From NCBI RefSeq assembly GCF_003050835.1, contig NZ_QAOJ01000006.1:62001-126000 (forward strand): 64,000 bases of DNA, read 5' to 3'. The stretch's first letter is position 1; the number at the start of each line of letters is the position of its first letter. Shown here in pieces: positions 1 through 8,622 of the stretch. A program made the position numbers and the translations under genes. Below the pieces are notes generated by a model. That model saw only the letters and a program-made list of their open reading frames with translations. It was not told where the DNA came from and searched no databases. The stretch comes from Pseudomonas sp. GV071 (GTDB lineage: Bacteria > Pseudomonadota > Gammaproteobacteria > Pseudomonadales > Pseudomonadaceae).

Positions 1-107
1 CACCGTGCAAACTACGCCGCGAATTGTGCTTTTGCAAACGAAAGTACGCGGCCTCCAGCGGTGGTTTTGCGCAAGTGCTTCCCATCCCGAAACATTGGCA
101 AGACGAT

Positions 108-473
108 TTAGTTTTTGCCCTTTTTAGCGCTGCATAGGGTTGTGGCAAGACCGCGGTTTAAATCCCGACCTCCACTTTTTGCATAGCACTCCAAAGTGTT
201 TCCAGCGTTCGTTGAGCCTGCGCAAAGTTCTACTGCAATGCCTCGCAAAATCTCTTCATCTATTTTTGAGGCGCCCTGATAGCAATTGACCGGTTCCGGC
301 GACCATGAGCCAGAACAAAGCTCCGTCGCGAGCCCTATGGGCATTTCTGGATCGACGTTGGCGACATCGTCGAGACAGTCATAAGGATCGTAAGCGAGCG
401 CTGAGTGGCCGAGACTCATCAACAAGGAGAAGAGGATGATCTGTATACGGATAGATTGCCTTGCTTGCTGCAT
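108..473 (-). CDS. Small secreted protein with three cysteine-bracketed repeats
   Basis: A 121-residue protein that I do not recognise. The N-terminus is a signal peptide (residues 1 to about 27, ending SALA), so the product is probably periplasmic. The mature part holds three repeats of about 30 residues. Each starts with C followed by L or Y and ends in a G-[LI]-A-x2-LC[SA] block; the paired cysteines are 20, 20 and 18 residues apart. An upstream in-frame ATG at 485 exists, but GGGGA sits 5 nt before the ATG at 473, so that start is preferred. It is the leftmost gene and lies beyond umuC. Whether it is prophage cargo or chromosomal cannot be settled here. Confidence 0.65.
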   Translation of the reverse strand: MQQARQSIRIQIILFSLLMSLGHSALAYDPYDCLDDVANVDPEMPIGLATELCSGSWSPEPVNCYQGASKIDEEILRGIAVELCAGSTNAGNTLECYAKSGGRDLNRGLATTLCSAKKGKN

Positions 474-706
474 GCGATTCCCCATCGAATTTGGGCCTGA
501 ACGCTCGTTTATATAGCACCTGCTAAGGAGATGCGCTTGAGCGCCATCCAGGGTTCCCCGCCCCGGGGCGCGACATTTCCTTATGATGCCCCTCGGGGGT
601 CATAGGGGCCTGTAGGGCTCATTCCCCCGTTGGTACTCCCCCGCTTCACCCGCCAATTTCCCCTGCTTTCCCCATCCATTGGTACAGAAATTGGTACAAG
701 ACGCCC

Positions 707-1981
707 TCACCTCACCGTCCAAAGCTCATCCAGCCGAGTCGTAAAACTCGGGCTCTTGAGTTCCCTCCTCATGCCCCAGTCCGGCGTCGCCGGAACCCCA
801 CCAGGGCGAACCGTTCCCCTTCCCCACTTCGCGTTGATCATGTCCATTACGCTCATCACCCGCTCACTTGCCTCCGGCTGCACTAGGGCAAACATGTCGT
901 CGGTAAACTCGCCGCGCTGACGGAGATCGATCAGCAGGATCTCCGCCTTGCTGTACTTGAAGCCCTCCCGAAACACTTCTTCCAGGCCGGCCATGGCCGC
1001 TTTGGTGATAATCCGGGTGTCATCTGTCGGGTACGGCAGCTCGCACACCACGCCCCGGGCGAACTTCGGTTCGTCGGGATTGAACATGCCCGTGCGGATG
1101 CTGACTCTCACCTTCTTGCATAGCGAACCCTGGCCACGAAGTTTCTCGCAGGCCCTGGCGGCGTAGGTGGCCACCGCTTCGCGGATAGGCTCAATGTTGG
1201 TCAGGCGCTTGCCGAACATCCGGCTGCAGCAAATTTCCTGCTTGGGTGGCGCCACCTCCTCCAGTTCCATGCAGGGCGTGCCGCGCAACTCCCTGGCTGT
1301 CTTCTCCACCACCACGCTGAACTGCTTACGCAAGGTCCAAGGATCGGCCTGGGCCAAGTCCCAGGCAGTTTTGATGCTCATGCTGGTCAGGTGCTCGGTC
1401 ATCCGCCGGCCGATTCCCCACACGTCGCTGACTTCGCACGCCTTCAGCAGCTTGTCCCGACGCTCCGGGTTTGTGATGTCCACCACTCCGCCCGTTTGGC
1501 GCTGCCAGCGCTTCGCCGCGTGATTCGCCAACTTCGCCAGGGTCTTGGTGCCGGCGATGCCCACCCCAACGGGGATGCCCGTATAGCGCTGTACTTTCGA
1601 GCGGATTTGGCGGCCCAGGCTCTCCAGCGGCACGGTCATGCCGGTAAGGTCGCAAAAGGCTTCGTCGATGCTGTAGATCTCCACCGCCGGCACCAGGCTT
1701 TCGATGACGGTCATGACGCGCTGACTCAGATCGCCATACAGGGCGTAGTTGCTGGAGAAGGCGACAATGCCATTCGCCTCGAGCTTTTCCTTGATCTGGA
1801 AATACGGCTCGCCCATTTTCACGAACGGCTTGGCATCGGCGCTGCGGGCGATCACACAGCCATCGTTGTTGCTGAGCACCACGATCGGCACTCGGAGCAG
1901 GTCAGGTCGAAACACCCTTTCGCAGCTGGCGTAGAAGCTGTTGCAATCCACCAGGGCGAAGCACGGCCTATGCTCGGGCAT
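707..1981 (-). CDS. umuC: UmuC/RulB-like Y-family DNA polymerase V catalytic subunit
   Basis: A 424-residue error-prone polymerase expected to work with processed UmuD in translesion synthesis during the SOS response. The Y-family catalytic motifs are visible: the N-terminal block VDCNSFYASCE with its metal-binding aspartate, and YSIDEAF around residue 105 with the second acidic pair. Full length is normal for UmuC. Its start overlaps the end of the umuD-like gene by 14 nt, so the two are translationally coupled. A LexA box lies upstream of umuD at 2425-2440. The operon sits beyond the phage lysis genes and is probably prophage-carried, although many Pseudomonas plasmids and prophages carry similar rulAB operons. 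Confidence 0.93.
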   Translation of the reverse strand: MPEHRPCFALVDCNSFYASCERVFRPDLLRVPIVVLSNNDGCVIARSADAKPFVKMGEPYFQIKEKLEANGIVAFSSNYALYGDLSQRVMTVIESLVPAVEIYSIDEAFCDLTGMTVPLESLGRQIRSKVQRYTGIPVGVGIAGTKTLAKLANHAAKRWQRQTGGVVDITNPERRDKLLKACEVSDVWGIGRRMTEHLTSMSIKTAWDLAQADPWTLRKQFSVVVEKTARELRGTPCMELEEVAPPKQEICCSRMFGKRLTNIEPIREAVATYAARACEKLRGQGSLCKKVRVSIRTGMFNPDEPKFARGVVCELPYPTDDTRIITKAAMAGLEEVFREGFKYSKAEILLIDLRQRGEFTDDMFALVQPEASERVMSVMDMINAKWGRGTVRPGGVPATPDWGMRRELKSPSFTTRLDELWTVR

Positions 1982-2405
1982 GGGAATGGCTTCGGATGCT
2001 GTACAAGACCACTCCCCAGATCACCAGCTCGTCGGACTCGAACACGTATCGCGGTGCGAAAAGGGGATTCTCAGATTGCAGGATGAACTGATCGCCCTCT
2101 TTGCCCAGCGTCTTGATCAGCGGCTCGTTGTTGAGGGCAGCGATGACGATCAGGCCGGGCTTCGGCTCGACGGAGCGATCCACCACCACCAAGTCACCAT
2201 CAAATATCCCGACACCGGTCATGCTGTCGCCGCCGACCCGGGCGAGAAAGGTTTGGGGCAGACGCAGACCCAGCAGCTCGTCGAGGGAAATTTCCCGCTC
2301 GATATGGTCCTGCGCCGGCGATGGGAACCCAGCCGGAACGGTGAATGAGTAGAGCGGCAGACGCCGCCCCTGAACATTTATGTGTCCAAGGTAGTCGATT
2401 GACAT
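1968..2405 (-). CDS. umuD: UmuD/RulA-like SOS mutagenesis protein (S24 peptidase fold)
   Basis: A 145-residue LexA-like protein that undergoes RecA-stimulated self-cleavage to give the active polymerase V accessory subunit. The predicted cleavage site is the Ala-Gly in PAGFPSPAQ near residue 25. The catalytic serine is in GGDSMTG and the general-base lysine is probably the one in PLIKTLG. A LexA box lies 20-35 nt upstream of the start, so the gene should be SOS-induced. It is the first gene of a two-gene operon with umuC. Confidence 0.92.
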   Translation of the reverse strand: MSIDYLGHINVQGRRLPLYSFTVPAGFPSPAQDHIEREISLDELLGLRLPQTFLARVGGDSMTGVGIFDGDLVVVDRSVEPKPGLIVIAALNNEPLIKTLGKEGDQFILQSENPLFAPRYVFESDELVIWGVVLYSIRSHSHARA

Positions 2406-2424
2406 AGGAAGCAGCCGAAGATAA

Positions 2425-2440
2425 CTGTGTATTTATACAG
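2425..2440. promoter_or_regulatory. LexA SOS box shared by umuDC and the SRAP gene
   Basis: The sequence CTGTGTATTTATACAG fits the CTG-N10-CAG LexA operator. It lies between the divergent umuD (start 2405) and SRAP (start 2499) genes, so both are predicted to be SOS-controlled. Confidence 0.85.
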
Positions 2441-2498
2441 TAATGCGGCGAGATCAGTCCGACAAGGTGGACTGACGAACAGCAGGCGGGAGAAGACG

Positions 2499-3221
2499 AT
2501 GTGCGGGCGCTATGCGAAAGAGCAGGATCTGGACCGCTGGCGGGACGTGCTGGCGATCATGCAGCCGATCGAGGACCGGACTGACCCGGCTGCCGGGCCG
2601 CGGTACAACATCGCCCCAACCCAGAAGGCGCCGATCATCTACGACACTGGGAATGGGCTGGCAGCCGAGGCCATACGCTGGGGATGGGCGCCGCATTGGG
2701 CGAAGGAAAGGAAGATGCCGCCGGCGATCAACGCCAGGGTGGAGACGGTGGCCACCGGTAATTTCTTCCGGGCTATCTGGAAGCACCGCGCGCTTGCGCT
2801 GGCCGATGGTTGGTTTGAATGGGTGAAGCACCCGGATGATCCTAAGATCAAACAGCCCTACTTCATCAAGGCCAAGGCCGGGGCGCCGCTGTTCTTCGCT
2901 TCCCTCTGCCAGGTCACCCAGGGCCTGGAACAAGCCGAAGACGACGGCTTCACCATCATCACCGCCGCAGCGGACTCGGGCCTGCTGGATATCCACGACC
3001 GGCGCCCGGTAGTGCTGCCGCCGGAACTGGCCGCCGAATGGATCGACCCCAGCACCGAGCCAGCCAGAGCGCTTGCGATCGCGACCGACCACGGCCTGGG
3101 TGCCGATGCCTTCACCTGGTACCCGGTGCCAAAAGCAGTAGGAAGCCCGCGCAACCAAGGGCCCGAGCTGATACAGCGGATCAACGACCCAGTGGTCAGC
3201 GTGCCCTCACAGCCTCAATAA
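2499..3221 (+). CDS. SRAP domain protein (YedK/HMCES family)
   Basis: A 240-residue SOS response-associated peptidase-family protein. Members of this family crosslink to abasic sites in single-stranded DNA through the N-terminal cysteine. The start at 2499 gives the diagnostic MCGRY N-terminus, so Cys2 becomes the reactive residue after methionine removal; an upstream in-frame start at 2427 would hide it. PRYNIAPTQ, the WGWAPHWAK segment and the internal NARVETVA block are all SRAP-like. It diverges from umuDC across one LexA box. Its 3' end overlaps the convergent Rz1 gene by 26 nt. Confidence 0.92.
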   Translation: MCGRYAKEQDLDRWRDVLAIMQPIEDRTDPAAGPRYNIAPTQKAPIIYDTGNGLAAEAIRWGWAPHWAKERKMPPAINARVETVATGNFFRAIWKHRALALADGWFEWVKHPDDPKIKQPYFIKAKAGAPLFFASLCQVTQGLEQAEDDGFTIITAAADSGLLDIHDRRPVVLPPELAAEWIDPSTEPARALAIATDHGLGADAFTWYPVPKAVGSPRNQGPELIQRINDPVVSVPSQPQ

Positions 3222-3453
3222 GCCCTTTGTGGTTCCGCTGGCACTCGAGGTACTGGCCGGCCAGGGCCACATCCGCCAGCACCAACTCGCCCGGGTCGCC
3301 GGTGCCATCCTCTGCCGCCGGCACCGCCACCAGATCAGGGCACGGCTGCAGCAGGTTCTGATCGATCAGCACCGGCGCGGGCGGCGTTGATGTTGCGCAT
3401 CCAGCCAGCAGGCAGACGGCAGCCAGGGTCCATAGGCTCTTTGATAATTTCAT
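3196..3453 (-). CDS. Rz1-like outer-membrane spanin lipoprotein
   Basis: An 85-residue lipoprotein with a signal sequence and the lipobox LAGC at residues 16-19. It starts inside the Rz gene in another frame and runs past its end, the standard overlapping Rz/Rz1 arrangement. With Rz it should form the spanin complex that fuses inner and outer membranes at the last step of lysis. It is the last gene of the late operon and converges on the SRAP gene. Confidence 0.85.
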   Translation of the reverse strand: MKLSKSLWTLAAVCLLAGCATSTPPAPVLIDQNLLQPCPDLVAVPAAEDGTGDPGELVLADVALAGQYLECQRNHKGLIEAVRAR

Positions 3454-3688
3454 GGCGGGTCTTCTGGTAGATGGTGGTGTTGGTGATCTTGATGCTGGCC
3501 ACGGCCTTGGCGGTGCTATCCGCTACGCTGGCGATTACCTGGCGCGCCAGATCCTGCTGGGCCTGCTGCACCTCCAGCCGCGAGGCTTCGTCACTGCCGG
3601 CTTTCCAGTCGCGGATCTGCCAGCCGATGCCAATGCCGACAACACCAACCACCAGGTAGGCCACAACCCTCAGTACCAGCTCGTTCAT
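3335..3688 (-). CDS. Rz-like inner-membrane spanin
   Basis: A 117-residue protein with one N-terminal membrane segment (about residues 4-23, YLVVGVVGIGIGW) followed by a charged helical periplasmic part, as in Rz i-spanins. Translation most likely begins at 3688, 4 nt inside the end of the endolysin gene (ATGA overlap). The Rz1 gene overlaps its 3' half in another frame. Confidence 0.83.
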   Translation of the reverse strand: MNELVLRVVAYLVVGVVGIGIGWQIRDWKAGSDEASRLEVQQAQQDLARQVIASVADSTAKAVASIKITNTTIYQKTRHEIIKEPMDPGCRLPAGWMRNINAARAGADRSEPAAAVP

Positions 3689-4314
3689 GCCAGCACCCGC
3701 TTCGCCGCTTCCCAAAGCGCCACCCGCTCGGCCTGGCCGTTCAACCCGCCGTTGATGCGCTTGGTGATCGCCTCGAAGTGGCCTGCGTCGGCCAGCTCGT
3801 TCAGGCCGTGCTCTTGCCAGAACCAAGCCGCCGATAGCGCGGCGTACACCGGCTGCTCCAGCAGTTGGGGCGTGGTTTCCAGGGCAGCCCCCAGAGCCAT
3901 GCCCGCGGCGCGGTAGTTCGCTCGGCCGGTGGTCTGGATCAGGCCACGCCCACGGAAGCGCCAGCCATCGCCGGAATTTTCCGGACCATTCCCCAGCCGA
4001 CCGCCGTACACCGAGTTGGCAATCGCCTGCGGGTTGCGCTGCAGCTGCAAGGCCTGCGCGTTGGGTTTGCCGTCGGCGCCTCGGAATCGGCCAGGCCAAG
4101 TGTTGGCCAGGCCCTGGGCGCTGTAGTTGAGGTTTTCCACCAGGTGAGCGAGCTGCCCGCTTTCGTGCCCGACCTGGGCCAGGAAGGCGGCGGCGCGCGC
4201 CGGCGTGTTGACTTCGAAGCGGGCCATGGCCGCGTTGAGCGCAGATGCAAAAACGCCCGCGACTGGGCGGGCGTTCGGCAGAATCTGCACCAGCTGCTGC
4301 TGGGTGAGTTGCAT
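3685..4314 (-). CDS. Phage endolysin, glycoside hydrolase family 19 (chitinase-like)
   Basis: A 209-residue muralytic enzyme. The GH19 lysozyme-like signature is present: AFLAQVGHESG near residue 48 with the likely catalytic glutamate, then the GRGLIQTTGRANY block near residues 122-135. There is no signal peptide, so export depends on a holin. The only holin candidate I see is at the opposite end of the late operon. It overlaps Rz by 4 nt and follows the terminator at 4335-4355. Confidence 0.92.
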   Translation of the reverse strand: MQLTQQQLVQILPNARPVAGVFASALNAAMARFEVNTPARAAAFLAQVGHESGQLAHLVENLNYSAQGLANTWPGRFRGADGKPNAQALQLQRNPQAIANSVYGGRLGNGPENSGDGWRFRGRGLIQTTGRANYRAAGMALGAALETTPQLLEQPVYAALSAAWFWQEHGLNELADAGHFEAITKRINGGLNGQAERVALWEAAKRVLA

Positions 4315-4334
4315 GGTTTTCTCCAGGCATGAAA

Positions 4335-4355
4335 AAGCCCGCGCTTGGCGGGCTT
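4335..4355 (-). terminator. Intrinsic terminator between tail-fibre and lysis genes
   Basis: An 8-bp stem (AAGCCCGC paired with GCGGGCTT) followed on the minus strand by a run of T residues. It lies between the fibre-assembly gene and the endolysin within the late operon, so late transcription probably needs antitermination to pass it. Confidence 0.75.
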
Positions 4356-4362
4356 GTGGGTC

Positions 4363-4752
4363 TTATGCGGGGCGGACTGGCCTATCTCCGAAAGGAAAGG
4401 CGGTGTTGGTCTCTTTCCAGGCACTCACTTTGGTGCGATAGCTCAGCCACTTGTTTCGAGTGCCCGGCAGCAAATCGGCTGGTGGGTCCTCCCCTTCTTC
4501 AGCTGCCGCAGCGGCTTCCTCGATCGCCTCAAGCTGACGAGCGATCACCGTTAGCTCGCCGTCCCGCCACTCGGTTTCCAGGTTCACTGCAGCACTGCGA
4601 CTCGGCCCATAGGGGCCATCAGGGAACTGCCAAACCTGGTCTGAGTTCTCAGGACCGTAAGGCACCTCGATCCATCCTTCAGGCGGTTCTTCGGTGGCGT
4701 CGGCAATCGAACCTAGGCAAACGCCATCGCCATTTACGTAAAACTTCTGCAT
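4363..4752 (-). CDS. Putative tail fibre assembly protein
   Basis: A 129-residue protein starting MQKFYVNGD. An N-terminal small beta domain is followed by a helical, glutamate/alanine-rich stretch and a C-terminal tryptophan-containing tail. This layout and its position right after the fibre genes fit tail-fibre assembly chaperones. The assignment rests on position and general character rather than a diagnostic motif. The ATG at 4752 is preferred because the longer upstream form overlaps the preceding gene. Confidence 0.55.
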   Translation of the reverse strand: MQKFYVNGDGVCLGSIADATEEPPEGWIEVPYGPENSDQVWQFPDGPYGPSRSAAVNLETEWRDGELTVIARQLEAIEEAAAAAEEGEDPPADLLPGTRNKWLSYRTKVSAWKETNTAFPFGDRPVRPA

Positions 4753-4763
4753 CTGAGCCTCTC

Positions 4764-5504
4764 TTAGCTGTCGGCGATTGCCAGAACCCGAAGAACTAAA
4801 CGCCAGCAAGCCGGGTTCATAACGAAACCAAGTCCTGTGGAGTTATTCATTCCGGCCAGCCCCGATGTGCCCGGACGGACGATCAAGCTCGTCGCGGTTT
4901 TTTTAATGCTCAAACCGTACGTCCCACTGGTGCTTGTGCTGGGGCTATCCGTCGCGGTTTGCATCACCACCACATCGTCGACTACGAACGCGCCATCAGC
5001 CGCAATACAGACGGCGTCCGCAGATACCGAAAACAAAGTGCCAGCCAACCCATGCACGACCGTAATAGGCGATCCGGCGGTGTATGCGAGTAGGCCGCTG
5101 GTGTACCTCTTGATCAGCTGCGGCGCCTGATACGAAGTGCAACGCCAGTTCCCAGAGCCCAGCGAAAGGAACGTTGCCGTGTCACCGGCCACCGTAGTGA
5201 TGTTGGCGGCCCCCGGTAGGATGAGCGAAGTACCGCTATGGGTCAGCGTAAGAGCGGCGGCAAAGACCACGGTGCGCTCGGCGCCGGCGGCGATGCTGTC
5301 GAAAGCGGTGATGGTGGTGGTGCCGGTAATTGTGATGTTGTTGGACGCTGCGGCGCCGATATTCACGGTGCTGGCAGATGCAATGCTCACAGGGGCCGCG
5401 CCATTTACCGCACCCGCCAGGGTAAGCGCGTCGCCGTCGGCGAACTCGCGCAGTTCCCCCACCCCGCTTCCTGCATCGACCAGTTTCAACGCGCGACTAG
5501 CCAT
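4764..5504 (-). CDS. Tail fibre-like protein (distal)
   Basis: A 246-residue beta-rich protein with low cysteine content and many Ala/Thr/Ser/Gly repeats (for example TITGTTTITAF), typical of fibre shafts or tips. It is the last of a run of small fibre-like genes. Its start overlaps the preceding 91-residue gene by 8 nt. The exact role in receptor binding is inferred from position only. Confidence 0.6.
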   Translation of the reverse strand: MASRALKLVDAGSGVGELREFADGDALTLAGAVNGAAPVSIASASTVNIGAAASNNITITGTTTITAFDSIAAGAERTVVFAAALTLTHSGTSLILPGAANITTVAGDTATFLSLGSGNWRCTSYQAPQLIKRYTSGLLAYTAGSPITVVHGLAGTLFSVSADAVCIAADGAFVVDDVVVMQTATDSPSTSTSGTYGLSIKKTATSLIVRPGTSGLAGMNNSTGLGFVMNPACWRLVLRVLAIADS

Positions 5505-5772
5505 TGGTGGTCACCTGTACTTTCAATTCAGTACCCCCAGCCAGGTAGGCCGATACGGAAGAGCCGGCGTTCAACGCCAGCTTGAGGACGGTGCCGCCGG
5601 CTTTGTACACCGGCAGCGACTTCGGCACGTTCAACCGAGAAGCCACGATAGTCCCGGAGTGGTTGGTCACGTACTGGTCGTAGCCGTCGCCGGCCCGCAC
5701 GAAGTAGATGGCATCCGCCTCCAGCGTGCCCGGCAGCGCCGCCACGTACTTGTGGAATTTGAGCTCTGCCAT
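5497..5772 (-). CDS. Small tail fibre-associated protein
   Basis: A 91-residue protein beginning MAELKFHKYVAALPGTLEAD. Its first 40 residues resemble the beginning of the neighbouring 188-residue protein (MAQIQFFKVTSLPSTLQPD, then a YY-containing segment and a YLTN/YVTN motif). The two therefore share an N-terminal attachment module, which suggests tandem duplication in the fibre locus. No catalytic feature is seen. Confidence 0.6.
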   Translation of the reverse strand: MAELKFHKYVAALPGTLEADAIYFVRAGDGYDQYVTNHSGTIVASRLNVPKSLPVYKAGGTVLKLALNAGSSVSAYLAGGTELKVQVTTNG

Positions 5773-5776
5773 GGGG

Positions 5777-6343
5777 CTACCAGTTCGTGGAGTTCCATTC
5801 GGCCGGGATGGCGGCGCCGTTGAAGCGCGCCAGGCCGCCCGCCTCGCTGAACTTGTCCAGGGTCGCCTTGTTGGCGTGCGAGTGGCTGGCAGATACGGCC
5901 GCGTCGATCTGCGTCGGCGTCGATACCGGCTTGCCCGTGATCGCATCCCAGGTCAGTTCGATATCCATCGACTCGTATTCAGCCACCTTCAGCCAGCTGC
6001 TGGTGGCCGGGTTCCAGGCATAAAGCGCGGCGCCAGCCTCGACGGTTGGATCGCCGGTGGCGTCCTGCACCAAGACAAACACAGCCTGGGTCAGGTCATC
6101 CTCCAGCGCATCGCGGGCGGCGATATCGGCGGCGAACAGCACCGGGGCGCCAGAGCTTGGCAGGCTGCTCAGCGCGGCAGTGATCAGGGCGTTGATCATC
6201 GCGCTGTTGCCCAGAGACTTCGCCTCACCGGCCGCATTCGTCAGGTACGACTCTGCGTAGTCCCCGTTGAGCAGGTAGTAAAACGAATCCGGCTGCAGCG
6301 TGCTGGGCAGCGAAGTGACTTTGAAAAATTGAATCTGTGCCAT
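5777..6343 (-). CDS. Tail fibre protein with shared N-terminal module
   Basis: A 188-residue structural protein. The N-terminal 40 residues match the module seen in the next gene; the middle carries an LYAWNPATSSWLKV motif common in phage fibres and the end a SHSHANKATLDKF segment, also typical of fibres. I infer a receptor-binding or connector role in the tail tip. Confidence 0.65.
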   Translation of the reverse strand: MAQIQFFKVTSLPSTLQPDSFYYLLNGDYAESYLTNAAGEAKSLGNSAMINALITAALSSLPSSGAPVLFAADIAARDALEDDLTQAVFVLVQDATGDPTVEAGAALYAWNPATSSWLKVAEYESMDIELTWDAITGKPVSTPTQIDAAVSASHSHANKATLDKFSEAGGLARFNGAAIPAEWNSTNW

Positions 6344-6365
6344 TGGTTCACCTGCAAGGGTTGGG

Positions 6366-6557
6366 TTACCAGTCTTTTACTTGCCACTCGGCGGCGCCCT
6401 CTCCGGGCGGACCTGGTGGGCCTTGTTCTCCGGCCGTGATCACCAGCACGTCGACGCCGGCCTCAACGGTTACGGCGTATTCGATGGCGGCTTCGATCAC
6501 CAGCGGCGGGCAGTCGCCCTCCACCGTCACCGCCCAGGGTTCACCGGTTTCAACCAT
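6366..6557 (-). CDS. Short collagen-like tail protein
   Basis: A 63-residue protein ending in a short Gly-X-Y tract (GEQGPPGPPGEG), a collagen-like motif used for trimerisation in phage fibres. It overlaps the start of the fibre cluster and the end of the upstream 195-residue gene by 8 nt. Function is inferred from the motif and the neighbours. Confidence 0.55.
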   Translation of the reverse strand: MVETGEPWAVTVEGDCPPLVIEAAIEYAVTVEAGVDVLVITAGEQGPPGPPGEGAAEWQVKDW

Positions 6558-7137
6558 CGCGTGTCACCTCCAGGCTCACCGTCACTGCCCCCTCGAAGTA
6601 GCGGTGCACTGTGCCGTCGGGATACTCGACCTCGAGGTCGTAGACACCCTTGGTCCAGGTGAACGCGGCGGTAGCGGCCGCGCTGACCTGGCGAACGATG
6701 GTGCCGGCACCGGTGATGGCCAGGCCGTCGTTTTCCGTGGTGAGCTCGAGCAGCACATTCCCACCAGGTGCATCGCGCACCTGCATGCGGGCCTTGGCGC
6801 CAGTCAGGGCCACCGGTGGCTGGTAGATCAACTGGCCGCCGGCAGGCACCCGGCCAACCGCCGAGATGGTGTTGATCGACAGGGTGTCGTCATCGATGAC
6901 CTGAACCCGGTGCGGCACCGACGTGCGAGGCACCCGGTTCAGCTCGGACATTTGCTGCACGCCCTGAATCCACACCAGCCAGTCGCCTGGCAGGTCGTGG
7001 TCAACCGTCAACAGCACAGGGGCCGCCGGCGCGATCGAGGTGATCGGCCGGTACACGAAGAGCGGCTGCATGATTCGAAGCGTGTCGCGCAGGGTCGCGC
7101 CCTGAATGACGCGCAAGGGGACATTGGCCGGCTGCAT
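6550..7137 (-). CDS. Phage tail/baseplate-region structural protein
   Basis: A 195-residue protein of unknown specific role, mostly predicted beta strands, with a C-terminal segment reading KGVYDLEVEYPDGTVHRYFEG. This resembles bundled beta-sandwich modules found beside phage fibres. It sits between the large tail-tip gene and the collagen-like gene. No enzyme motif is visible. Confidence 0.55.
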   Translation of the reverse strand: MQPANVPLRVIQGATLRDTLRIMQPLFVYRPITSIAPAAPVLLTVDHDLPGDWLVWIQGVQQMSELNRVPRTSVPHRVQVIDDDTLSINTISAVGRVPAGGQLIYQPPVALTGAKARMQVRDAPGGNVLLELTTENDGLAITGAGTIVRQVSAAATAAFTWTKGVYDLEVEYPDGTVHRYFEGAVTVSLEVTRDG

Positions 7138-7167
7138 GCGGCTACTCCATTGAGAAAGGTGGTGGGG

Positions 7168-8619
7168 TCAGACCCAGCTGAAAAGCTCGGTGTCCTGGTT
7201 GCGCAGAACCTGGCCGGTGATCGGGTTGTAGCTGCCAGCGCTGTTCCCGGCTTTTGTGGTTACGGCGGTGTGATAGGTGAACTGGCCAATATCTGCCCCG
7301 CCCGGGGTGAGGGCATCGGAATGCACCACTAGCCGGGTTGGGTTCACCAGGTCCGGGTTGTCCAGGTACTGCACGGGCATATCCACCACGTTGTTCGAAA
7401 GTCCCTGAAAAGACATCAGTGACTGGCGTCCGACGTAGACCTGCGCCGCAGGGGTGGTCGATGGGTAGAGCCAGCGCAAGGCCTGTTCAACGGGATCAAT
7501 GTCAGTACGCAGCGCTTCCCAGTACCCAGTCATTCCAATGCTGCCGGACGAGTGCTGCGTAGAGGTCATGCTCAACACTTCCAAATCATCGACATGCATG
7601 CTGATGGTGCTTGTGATGTCGAGAGGCCCAGCCGATACAGCCGTCGCCGTAACCACCTCGCTTGACGTAACGTCGGTAGTTGCCGATCCAAGACTGGAGG
7701 TGAGCGTGCGCTTCTGGGACAACTGAAGATTCAAGCTGCCTGTCTGGCTCGCGGCATCCCCCGTCAGCGTGGTCACCTGCGTGGCGTAAACGTGGACTTG
7801 GTAGGAGATCAGGTCGGGCGTTCCGTCCGGTTTGTACCAAGCCCAAACCACCGCATCCATGTGCGAATCAGTAATCCACGTTCCAACTTTCGCTGAACTG
7901 GAGCCGATGGTGATGTTCCCGGTCGGCGGCGGCGGTGGCTCGGTGGTGACCGTCACGACACCGCGAGTAGTCGTCCCTCCAGCTAGCAGCACCAATGCCG
8001 CTTCATTCGCCGCGATTTCCCCCGAGACCTGCACCTCTATCAAAGCAAGCGTCTCCGCGCCGGAAATGCCGGAGGATCGGCTCCGGCTAACCCGGACAAT
8101 GCATCGGGTGCCGTCCCTGCTACGGTCCAGAATTTGCGCCTGGGGGGGGAAACCACCGGGGACGGTTGCAGGGAACCCAGCTGCTTCCGCCGTCATGGAT
8201 AACGCACTCTCGGACGCGAAAGGACCGTCTCCTAGATTGCCGGATGTGGAAACCAAGAAATTCATCACCCCAGAAACCCAGTCAAATCTTATTTCCAACC
8301 AACCAACGTGGTCGCCAAGCTTGATCGGCCCAGACCCATAGGGTCTCCCCCCATAGATGCGGCAGCTATCCATGTTCGCTGCGGCGCGGATAATCCCCTT
8401 GGTCAGCCATTGCTCGTCTGGGTCATCTGGCTCGAAATCCACCGGGGGCATATCGATGTCCCAAAGGTACGTCCAGTTGCCACCAAACACCGGGCAATCA
8501 ATCACCCGGCCGCTGGGTAGCGGCAGCGTGCCGCCGGCACCGGTCTGCGTGATAAGCCCATGCCATGGCCAACCCCAGACGTGTGGGGCTGGGTCGAGAA
8601 CGCTATTCGGGTAGCCCAT
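7168..8619 (-). CDS. Large tail-tip/virion protein of unknown function
   Basis: A 483-residue protein with many short beta segments and a Pro-rich stretch (EPPPPPTGN) near residue 230 that looks like a linker between two domains. It lies 3 nt downstream of the preceding 280-residue gene in the tail-tip block. Size and position suggest a tip or adhesion component. I do not recognise a family. Confidence 0.55.
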   Translation of the reverse strand: MGYPNSVLDPAPHVWGWPWHGLITQTGAGGTLPLPSGRVIDCPVFGGNWTYLWDIDMPPVDFEPDDPDEQWLTKGIIRAAANMDSCRIYGGRPYGSGPIKLGDHVGWLEIRFDWVSGVMNFLVSTSGNLGDGPFASESALSMTAEAAGFPATVPGGFPPQAQILDRSRDGTRCIVRVSRSRSSGISGAETLALIEVQVSGEIAANEAALVLLAGGTTTRGVVTVTTEPPPPPTGNITIGSSSAKVGTWITDSHMDAVVWAWYKPDGTPDLISYQVHVYATQVTTLTGDAASQTGSLNLQLSQKRTLTSSLGSATTDVTSSEVVTATAVSAGPLDITSTISMHVDDLEVLSMTSTQHSSGSIGMTGYWEALRTDIDPVEQALRWLYPSTTPAAQVYVGRQSLMSFQGLSNNVVDMPVQYLDNPDLVNPTRLVVHSDALTPGGADIGQFTYHTAVTTKAGNSAGSYNPITGQVLRNQDTELFSWV

Positions 8620-8622
8620 GGA

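Noticed and set aside
1..700. Search for a duplicated tRNA-Pro 3' end as left attachment site
   Set aside because: No sequence resembling the tRNA 3' end or its terminator is present, so a tRNA-type left junction is not in the window.
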